Notes under the pieces: generated by a model
What the model saw: the letters and a program-made list of their open reading frames with translations, nothing else
What the model was told of the DNA's origin: nothing
Database searches by the model: none
Made by a program: the position numbers and the translations under genes
Source: Photobacterium phosphoreum
GTDB taxonomy: Bacteria; Pseudomonadota; Gammaproteobacteria; Enterobacterales; Vibrionaceae
Direction: 5' to 3'
NCBI RefSeq assembly: GCF_002954725.1
Contig: NZ_MSCQ01000002.1
Coordinates: 916,392-980,391 of the forward strand
Length of the DNA stretch: 64,000 nt
Shown: positions 55,268-62,447 of the stretch, in pieces
Numbering within the stretch: position 1 is the stretch's first letter
Layout: each line of letters opens with the position of its first letter

Positions 55268-56983
55268 TTATTTTACTTTAACCCACACATCAGCCTTACC
55301 CGGCTCATCACCTTTTGTCCACCATTTGGCTTCCCATGTTACATCCATATGGGTTGTCGTATCACCAGTGCTATAAGTAATATTTATATCCCAGCCAAGT
55401 TGAACATCACTAAGCAATTTCCATGCATCATTAGTCGGTGTTGGTTCACTACCTTGGTTCCACCATTGTGACTGATAAATAAGCCCGTTATGAGTTACTG
55501 TTTCAGTTGTATAAATGGTTTTGCTATCCCATGCTGGAAATTTATTTTCTTCTTCAGGCTCAACAATGTCACCACCTTGTACGGTATACACAGGCTCTAG
55601 TTTTGGCGCATCAATGACTTGAGTATCAAGTACCTTCTCATCACAAATAACAGAAGCGGTTATTGGCTTATCTGACGTTGCGACGTTAACGTGAAACTTA
55701 TTCATATGATCAGCATCACGACGATTATTTTTCAGTGAATATTTCAAAACTGAACCAGAACTCGTTTCTACTTCTAACGCACATTGATTCGTAATAAGAC
55801 TTGTCGAATCATCAGCATACACATAACCAAATGAACCATGCAATGCCGGATAAATATAGCTATCCAACTTAGCTTGTGGATCGTAGTAACCCACTAATGT
55901 CGTTACTGGGACGCCAAACTTCTCAGGACGAGCCGTTTTATACTGTTCAAATATACCATCTTTAATCCACGTTTTACCATCAGAAACAAAGGTTAAACGA
56001 CTACGGTAAGGGACGGTCATCTCTTCACCGTTTATTTCTAAATATGAAGTAAATTCTGAATCTGAATTGAAAGTAAATATCTTACCTTTATTTAAAGCAG
56101 ACGCTAACGGTACCGACATATTACGTTCAAAATAACCATTCCAAGTCGATAAATCTACCTTATCGAAATCATTAAATAGCATTGCAATATGGACAGAATT
56201 TGCATCCTTTGGCACAACAGTAGTCACTTCCATATGATCGACATGGTGAGTATATTCAACCATAGTTTGACTGTTCTCATCCCATTTTCTAAAACCAGTA
56301 GAAGAGGTCTGATCGAACACAACTTTGCTTTCTAAATTCTTCTGAATAATATGCATTGAGTATGGAGTATGTAAAGTAAAGCGCTGATCGCCATACATCG
56401 CCCAACCGCCAGCCATTGCATCTTTACCAAACATAAACATGTTATTAAATGCCGGAACACATTCTCCCTCATAACACATATCAGAATTAGAATTAATGGG
56501 CTCAAAGTTAGGAATAAAGACATTATTCGTTGAGTCCCAACCCCACGTTGAGTTTGGCATATCTGCTGGTCGATGGATCGATCCCGCAGCGCCGCCAGGG
56601 AAATGACCTAGCCCATAATTATGTCCAACCTCATGGCTAAACTCATTACCAATTGAGCTATCAAGCGTTACTATTCCACCACCACCTGAACCACCGTGAA
56701 CTTGAACACCGTTGTTATACATACCACGTGAATTATGGGCCGTTAACTGTGCTGCAATGTAAGGATGTTCGTTTTCACCAGTACCTACGGTTGAATGAAT
56801 ACCATAATTGGCATTATTAACACCAATCGAAATTAATTCTTTACCAATACGCTGTCGCATCGTACCCGCATGCCAACCACCATCACTAGGATCGATATCA
56901 GTCAGCAAGGTACCGTTTGGTAACATAACTTCAGTTAAATGTAATGGCTCATATTCACTAACGATCATTTTGCTTACAGGCAC
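55268..56983 (-). CDS. C-terminal open part of the M66 protease (catalytic domain and CBM5/12-like modules)
   Basis: This 571-codon part (nominal GTG start at 56983, with no ribosome site and no signal peptide) holds the catalytic M66 zinc site HEVGHNYGLGH (H117, E118, H121, H127 of this part), family strands VMLPNGTLLTDIDP, GGWHAGTMRQRIGKEL, QLTAHNSRG and VHGGSGGGG, and TGFRKW. The last ~90 residues have two short aromatic-rich modules (WDSKTIYTTETVTHNGLIYQ, SQWWNQGSEP; then WEAKWWTKGDEP) of the CBM5/12 chitin-binding type. StcE/TagA cleave mucin-type O-glycoproteins outside the cell. On its own this part would not be exported. Confidence 0.75.
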   Translation of the reverse strand: MPVSKMIVSEYEPLHLTEVMLPNGTLLTDIDPSDGGWHAGTMRQRIGKELISIGVNNANYGIHSTVGTGENEHPYIAAQLTAHNSRGMYNNGVQVHGGSGGGGIVTLDSSIGNEFSHEVGHNYGLGHFPGGAAGSIHRPADMPNSTWGWDSTNNVFIPNFEPINSNSDMCYEGECVPAFNNMFMFGKDAMAGGWAMYGDQRFTLHTPYSMHIIQKNLESKVVFDQTSSTGFRKWDENSQTMVEYTHHVDHMEVTTVVPKDANSVHIAMLFNDFDKVDLSTWNGYFERNMSVPLASALNKGKIFTFNSDSEFTSYLEINGEEMTVPYRSRLTFVSDGKTWIKDGIFEQYKTARPEKFGVPVTTLVGYYDPQAKLDSYIYPALHGSFGYVYADDSTSLITNQCALEVETSSGSVLKYSLKNNRRDADHMNKFHVNVATSDKPITASVICDEKVLDTQVIDAPKLEPVYTVQGGDIVEPEEENKFPAWDSKTIYTTETVTHNGLIYQSQWWNQGSEPTPTNDAWKLLSDVQLGWDINITYSTGDTTTHMDVTWEAKWWTKGDEPGKADVWVKVK

Positions 56984-57034
56984 AGTTTCAAAATATTCAC
57001 GTTGTGATTCTTTATCTTTCTGAAAATCAAATTG

Positions 57035-58297
57035 CTAACGAGGCTCAACGAGCATACCCACATCTATCGTATGGATCAGTAGTTCTGTTGGAGCCCCGAC
57101 TTTGATATTATTCAACGTGCCTTTTTCGACGTTATTATCAAACGTTAATGATAAACCTGGCTTAATCCATTCTTTTGGTAAATCAGCAGACCAATAACCA
57201 TCGGCATAACTAATATTATTGAATATTAAATCTTCTTCTAAGATCCACGCACCATTAATATTTTTAAATACGGTTGTTGAGCCATTAGCAATTGTTTTAC
57301 TACGATCTTTATAATAAGAAACGTGAGAAAGATACCCAGCATCAGATTTAAAAACAAATGTCTTACCATCCAAATTAGGGTTATTCTGTTCTAAAGAAAA
57401 TACGCGGTTAAAATATCCATCTTTCGTATGCAAAAGAACAACATCATGCTCAGCTAATGCTGCTGCAATTGCCTCCGTCGTTGGCGCATTTGCATTAACA
57501 ACCTTATCGACATCGTAACTAAAATCGATATTCGTATCTTTAATTTCAGGTATAGCTAAAATATTGGGTGCTAACTGGCTTGGGGGAAGCATCTCTAATT
57601 CACCCAGCTGATTTCCTGTTTTATTTTTGGCAATAACCGTTACTGTCGCATCGCCATCAAATGCAACTTCTGGTTTAAACATAACTTTCGTCTTACGAGC
57701 ACCAACTAAGTGCATACGTGATTCTTGTTCGTTCGTCGTTGCTGGAATAATATGAGCCTGAGCAAAAAGCACAGCACCATTTAATTCACCAGATAAATCA
57801 TTTTTAACATCATTAATATTAAAAAATATCGATGCTTTTTGAGGAAGATCCACACAACCGCTAGTCATTAATTTCGTCGTTAAAGGAGACTCCCAAAGGT
57901 AATTTCCTTCACTGTCTTGAGATCCTCGCATGGCTGGAAGTAATTCAAATTTACATTCATCCGATTTACCAGGATAAAGATCAAATCCACCATTATATAA
58001 ATACTTGTCCCATTCAGTCGGTATAAAATCAAATACCGTAGAAAATTCCGAATTAAAATCTGAGAAACTAAATGTAATATTGCCATCAAAATTAACGACT
58101 AAACGCTTCTCTTTATATTCAAGATATTTTTTATCACCAATTTGAATGGTATTTTCAGAATGGGTAGCAAGCTCTGCTAATTCATTCATTTTATCCATCA
58201 CCTTTATAGACATAGACTCTAGTGCTACAGCTTCAGCCTGAGCCGCCATGCTATAAAGGGATGCTAAAATAAATAATGCTATTGTTTTCTTTTTCAT
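57035..58297 (-). CDS. N-terminal open part of the M66 protease, exported
   Basis: The 420 codons start with a signal peptide (MKKKTIALFILASLYSMAAQA-EA) and cover the N-terminal domains of StcE/TagA (SRMHLVGARKTKVMFKP and APTELLIHTIDVGML are typical). It ends at TAG just before the catalytic domain. If no readthrough occurs, only this inactive part is secreted. The genes flanking it are unrelated. Confidence 0.75.
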   Translation of the reverse strand: MKKKTIALFILASLYSMAAQAEAVALESMSIKVMDKMNELAELATHSENTIQIGDKKYLEYKEKRLVVNFDGNITFSFSDFNSEFSTVFDFIPTEWDKYLYNGGFDLYPGKSDECKFELLPAMRGSQDSEGNYLWESPLTTKLMTSGCVDLPQKASIFFNINDVKNDLSGELNGAVLFAQAHIIPATTNEQESRMHLVGARKTKVMFKPEVAFDGDATVTVIAKNKTGNQLGELEMLPPSQLAPNILAIPEIKDTNIDFSYDVDKVVNANAPTTEAIAAALAEHDVVLLHTKDGYFNRVFSLEQNNPNLDGKTFVFKSDAGYLSHVSYYKDRSKTIANGSTTVFKNINGAWILEEDLIFNNISYADGYWSADLPKEWIKPGLSLTFDNNVEKGTLNNIKVGAPTELLIHTIDVGMLVEPR

Positions 58298-58616
58298 GAT
58301 GTAGATCTCTTGTTATTGTCTAACAAGTATGAATTGCATTATTTTACTCGCAAAAACATTTATACATAATACGTCTGCTTTTACTTAAAAATAGGATATT
58401 ACTATAAAAAAAATCACTTTTTTTTGAAATCAAAAAACAAAAAAACAACGAAATAAAGACAAAATAAAAATAAAAAAACAACACAGAAACCATGTCAAAT
58501 AAATCTATCGACGACATAGTCTGGTTATTAACAATATCATTAGTAGGTTTATTTCCAATAATAAATCTACCTTAAAGAAAAGATATACCAATAAGGGATT
58601 ACACCTTGTAATCTCA
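58298..58616. other. intergenic region, 319 bp, A-rich
   Basis: Contains long A/T runs (58410-58480) and a small GATTACA/TGTAATC hairpin (58597-58613) just after the methyltransferase gene. It should hold the promoter of the protease locus. No gene seen. Confidence 0.5.
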
Positions 58617-60341
58617 TTACCACTCCCCCACCAGTAAGCGACTTTTTATGCCATAAATCTGCAATCCCATTGCTTGAAAAACATCATCAAAATTACGGCA
58701 TGTCAGCGGTAAATTTGGTAATGATAATATCGCCTCATCAAAAAAACGATTTTGTTCCTGCTCTGTTTGCCATGCTAATTGCCACCAATTTATAATCCGC
58801 GGTTGAGATTCGCTCAATCGAGCTTTTGTCGGTACGCGGGCACGTTTTTTATTATTTTCAGTTTTACTCGCTGGCAATAAATTCCATTTATCATTATTTG
58901 GCCAATAAGCGAAAGGTAAACAATGATCGACTTGATAATCAGCTTGTAAACGTCTGCCACTCCAAACACTTTCTAATTCATAACCTGCTTGCTGTAAATG
59001 AGCAACCTTGCCTCTAACATCACGAGTATCATGGCTTTCATCGATCCACTTTAGACAGTCATAATAAGTTTGTAGCGGAATACCACGCTCTTCGTTTAAT
59101 TTATAGCGACGCATCTCAGCGATCCATTGATTAACCACTAACGGTTCAATCCAGCTACTATAAAGCCGCAAACATTCCCACAAACTTTCATCTAATATAA
59201 AATGTCCAAAGCTTGTTAATGTCTCAAGATCTAATACCAATGATGGTGTTGAGCGTGTTGTCTGACGTTCCATCTGAAATAACGTATTTGATTTGCAGCC
59301 TTGATAAATAAAGGTCACTGGCCCAGTTTGAATGGTTGTTAATGTGTCACGAATCGCCGTTTGTAATGCTTTAGCTTCATCGCCAAGAAAAACAGCCCCA
59401 ATCGCTAAATCATCGGCAGTAAGATGTTTTAATTTATTCCATCCCGCTTCTTTAACAAACCCTAAGCCTTTTTTACTCGCATTACTCTGTTGAATACCAA
59501 AGCCATTAATATCGATATCAATAAGACGTTTAAATTGTCGAATCCAATATAAACCCACTAATCCAAGTGGTAATTTTACTTTATTATTTTTACGCTCAAG
59601 TACAGCCCCAGAATGAGCATCAGCAATGCGTAACAATGTACGTAATAACGCCAATTTATAGGTTGCTGATTTAGCATCATTAACAATAATCTGGCGTATT
59701 TTTATCAAATCACCTGTTCCATCATCAGGTAATTGCATCACAACCGTTTGCCACTGCACACCACTACGACCTAATTCATCGGTATCTAATGGTGATACCG
59801 TATTCACCTGTAGCGCATGTTCTTTCGCTAGTTGCTCAAATTCAACCACACTCACAGGATAGGCCACGCGAGTATCATTAAAATCACCATATCGAAGTGA
59901 GATTACTAGCTTGCCATTCGCTGCTAATAAATTAGCTAACTTTCGAAAACAACGCGCTCGAATATTAGGCGCAATATGCATCCATATCGCCGAGAGCAAA
60001 ATATAATCAAACCGAACACCTAACTCAATAATACTTTTAAGCTCTGGTAATTGATCATCCAGCCATGTGATTTTATCTACATACTGCTGAGTGTATTTTT
60101 TACCAAACTCGCGTAATGCCGTTGCAGGTTCAATGGCGTATACATCGCAATGATGCTGCGCAAACCACATCGCATCACGGCCAGTTCCCGCACCAATATC
60201 TAGCACCTTTGGAGTATCACTCTCTGAGGCAAGAGGCCAATGGGCTTGCCAACTGTGGTGAACTTGCTCAAAAGTAAGTGACTGGTATTGCTCAGTTAAA
60301 AATTCAGCATTCTGATGATAAAAATCAATGGTTTTTGACAT
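58617..60341 (-). CDS. SAM methyltransferase fused to an HNH endonuclease-like domain
   Basis: The 574 residues combine a class I SAM methyltransferase at the N-terminus (~45-190; motif I VLDIGAGTGRDAMWF, then YAIEPATALREF and LLSAIWMHI) with a large middle region of unknown fold and a C-terminal HNH-type endonuclease segment: YQVDHCLPFAYWPNNDKWNLLPASKTENNKK, with D472, H473, N487 and N496. Such fusions occur near phage-defence loci, but I cannot assign a known system. No signal, so cytosolic. Possibly modifies and cuts nucleic acid, or the two parts act on different targets. Confidence 0.7.
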   Translation of the reverse strand: MSKTIDFYHQNAEFLTEQYQSLTFEQVHHSWQAHWPLASESDTPKVLDIGAGTGRDAMWFAQHHCDVYAIEPATALREFGKKYTQQYVDKITWLDDQLPELKSIIELGVRFDYILLSAIWMHIAPNIRARCFRKLANLLAANGKLVISLRYGDFNDTRVAYPVSVVEFEQLAKEHALQVNTVSPLDTDELGRSGVQWQTVVMQLPDDGTGDLIKIRQIIVNDAKSATYKLALLRTLLRIADAHSGAVLERKNNKVKLPLGLVGLYWIRQFKRLIDIDINGFGIQQSNASKKGLGFVKEAGWNKLKHLTADDLAIGAVFLGDEAKALQTAIRDTLTTIQTGPVTFIYQGCKSNTLFQMERQTTRSTPSLVLDLETLTSFGHFILDESLWECLRLYSSWIEPLVVNQWIAEMRRYKLNEERGIPLQTYYDCLKWIDESHDTRDVRGKVAHLQQAGYELESVWSGRRLQADYQVDHCLPFAYWPNNDKWNLLPASKTENNKKRARVPTKARLSESQPRIINWWQLAWQTEQEQNRFFDEAILSLPNLPLTCRNFDDVFQAMGLQIYGIKSRLLVGEW

Positions 60342-60693
60342 GATGATAAATCTGAAAACAACATAGATTCATCATACTGTAAGTAATTGACAGGCTCTAT
60401 TAAAAAAAGGTAACCAGTTAAATTTATTGGCATATTTGATAGTTACCTCATTATATTAAAATAATAACGGAGCATTACTATTTAACATTAGCTGTAAAAA
60501 TTTTTTTGAAAGTGACAATTGAAATCCACTCTTGAGCCCATCGTCGCTGCCTATCAAATGCATCAAGCACGTTAGTGGCGATAGGTTCCCCAAGCCAATC
60601 AATGAGATCACTACGAACAAGACCTTTAGGTGTGTTGTGGTTTAATAATCTTTTAAATTAATAATATAAAAATCATACTATTAACGGTTTACC
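60342..60693. other. intergenic region with gene remnant, 352 bp
   Basis: The middle (60478-60657, minus) has an open frame without a usable start; the rest is AT-rich and unassigned. The promoter of the methyltransferase-HNH gene probably lies at its left end. Confidence 0.4.
60478..60657 (-). pseudogene. remnant of a coding sequence (59 codons, no start)
   Basis: A minus-strand frame bounded by stops reads ...NHNTPKGLVRSDLIDWLGEP and continues IATNVLDAFDRQRRWAQEWI before a TAG. Only an internal GTG could start it. The composition looks protein-coding and less AT-rich than its surroundings, so it is probably the C-terminal end of a deleted gene. Parent family not recognised. Confidence 0.4.
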
Positions 60694-61353
60694 CTAAGTC
60701 TCAGTATAATATTTAATAGATTTATCAAGAACACCTAATGCTTCTTGTTTAGATAAGATCCCTTGAATATCAACGTTTGCATCAGAGCCTTTATAATTAG
60801 AGAACCATGTTTCAATGATTGTTAACACGCCAGGATACTGTTGCTGCATTTCCTTTATAGAATGGATATTCTTAAATGGTGATTGTTCGGTTACAGGAAC
60901 CGCGATTAATTTATCATCTTGCTCACCGCCATCAAGCATTTTTAAACCACCGATTAAGCGAACCTGTACAATACTTCCTTGCATAATTGCGGAGCCAAGC
61001 ACTAACACATCTAATGGATCACCATCACCACCTAAAGATTTGGGCAAGGCCGTATTTGGAATTGTGCCATAATTACTAGGATAACCAAGGTAATGAACAA
61101 TACGCGGCTGTCCATTTTTAAATTCCCAATTAATCACTGATCCATCAATTTTACTCACTTCCCATTTTTCATTGCTTCCAGTTGGAATTTCAATGATGGC
61201 ATTAATCGTCCCATTCTTATTTTTTGCAGGTGTCGCTGACAGATAATCCTGATCAGCTTTAATTGTATAAGTATCAATTTTTGAAAAGTTTGAGTCAGCG
61301 AACGCTGATGTACAACTGAGTAGCAGACTAATAAAAGCAATGTATTTTTTCAT
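60694..61353 (-). CDS. exported inorganic pyrophosphatase, family I
   Basis: The 219 residues begin with a clear signal peptide (MKKYIAFISLLLSCTSAFA-DS). The mature domain is family I soluble pyrophosphatase: NYGTIPNT, GDGDPLDVLVL with D110, D112 and D115, and a later DGGEQDDKLIAVP with further metal ligands. Cytosolic Ppa is the usual form, so an exported version is unusual; it would hydrolyse pyrophosphate in the periplasm or outside the cell. It stands alone with its own leader; no genes nearby suggest its role. Confidence 0.82.
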   Translation of the reverse strand: MKKYIAFISLLLSCTSAFADSNFSKIDTYTIKADQDYLSATPAKNKNGTINAIIEIPTGSNEKWEVSKIDGSVINWEFKNGQPRIVHYLGYPSNYGTIPNTALPKSLGGDGDPLDVLVLGSAIMQGSIVQVRLIGGLKMLDGGEQDDKLIAVPVTEQSPFKNIHSIKEMQQQYPGVLTIIETWFSNYKGSDANVDIQGILSKQEALGVLDKSIKYYTET

Positions 61354-62201
61354 GATTAATTACATATCCATTAAATAAGTTAACTTATCTTCTTGTAATT
61401 AAATGAAAATTAAATGACACAATTATGACGATTTAAAGTAATGTTGTTTTATCCGAAATGGTTTCATGTAAGTGGTGGAAATTAAACCCACATTTAACGC
61501 CAGCAATTACAGATCTCCACCATGATTGTAAAAATCACAATATTTAGCTCAATCGGCAAAGAGAATACACACGGATCAGCATTATCATCACCTACTGGTT
61601 CAATTTAAGTTGGTTTCTTTAATTGGTTTATTATAGATGGTTTCTTAAATGTCGCAATGCGGGTTGAGGGGGAAGGTGAACTGGTTTCTCTGGGGTATAC
61701 TTAAAAAAGCAACAAGTAACACCTTGCATTTATATAAAGGCAGTTAACGATGATACCGACAAATTGCTGGTTCTAAATTTTTAGGCAATGGTTTCCATTT
61801 AAATTCAGAATTGGGTTTTTAGTTGGTAAGTTCAATACAGAAAACGGCGACTCTGGATCTGAAGTGAATTTTTTGCAATAACCTCGTTAAATTTGGCGTG
61901 ACAGTGTAGTTGTGTACTCGTTGAGCATTTCTTTCAGCCTTGTCGACCAATCCATAAAAGGCGCAAGCTATTTTATAGTTACCTATCACATCACCCGCCC
62001 TATGCTACGCCCCACTCTTTGATTTGCGAGAGTTCTGTACTAACAGTGATCCTAGCGCTATCTACTAAATCTTCGAGTAAAAAATCTTGTCACTGCGGCG
62101 TTATTTCGTGATTATTTGGCACAATTGCTTCTATATTGGTAATATTTTTTATATATTTCTTTTATATTTAAATTATTACCAATTAAGTGGCTTCCTTTAC
62201 C
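61354..62201. other. long non-coding region before the GHKL unit, 848 bp
   Basis: No convincing gene. It contains several copies of a TGGTTTCTT-like string (near 61610, 61640 and 61683), a small open frame on the minus strand (~61900-61970, about 22 codons) and a more GC-rich block at 61990-62110. The mixed composition and lack of genes suggest an old insertion boundary or decayed island DNA, followed by the promoter of the next unit. Confidence 0.4.
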
Positions 62202-62423
62202 ATGGAAAACAAAAAGAAAGACAAATTTATAGAGCTTGCGGAAAATCGTGTAAATAAAGCTCTTAAAGATATTCAGCTGATATCAAATCTATCTAATACA
62301 AAAGCATATTCGTATACAAAAAAAGACACAGATAAGATATATGGTGTATTAAAGAAAGCAGTAGAAGACATGAAAGCACGATTTGAACAAAGTGAAGACA
62401 AAGAAATTAATTTTAAACTGTAA
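62202..62423 (+). CDS. small helical protein preceding a GHKL ATPase
   Basis: Start set at ATG 62202 (a GTG five codons upstream is possible), giving 73 residues. The sequence is lysine-rich and helical (NKALKDIQLISNLSNTKAYSYTKKD), with no signal or membrane segment. It lies 24 bp before the ATPase gene, and the two probably form one unit. I recall similar short proteins next to GHKL ATPases in defence-type loci, but I cannot name the system. Function unknown. Confidence 0.65.
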   Translation: MENKKKDKFIELAENRVNKALKDIQLISNLSNTKAYSYTKKDTDKIYGVLKKAVEDMKARFEQSEDKEINFKL

Positions 62424-62447
62424 CGATAACAACAGGAGAGCCCATTG

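Larger units (their letters stand above)
55268..58297 (-). pseudogene. StcE/TagA-type M66 metalloprotease gene interrupted by one in-frame amber codon
   Basis: Read from ATG 58297 to the stop at 55268 in one frame, the locus would encode 1009 residues with a signal peptide, the StcE/TagA N-terminal domains, the M66 catalytic domain (HEVGHNYGLGH, H555) and two C-terminal chitin-type binding modules. A single TAG at codon 421 (57035-57037) splits it; the frame on both sides is intact and similar to StcE/TagA right through the break (APTELLIHTIDVGML before, KDKESQREYFETVPVSKMIV after). Either a recent nonsense mutation, a readthrough case or a base-call error. Both parts are also listed separately. 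Confidence 0.8.
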
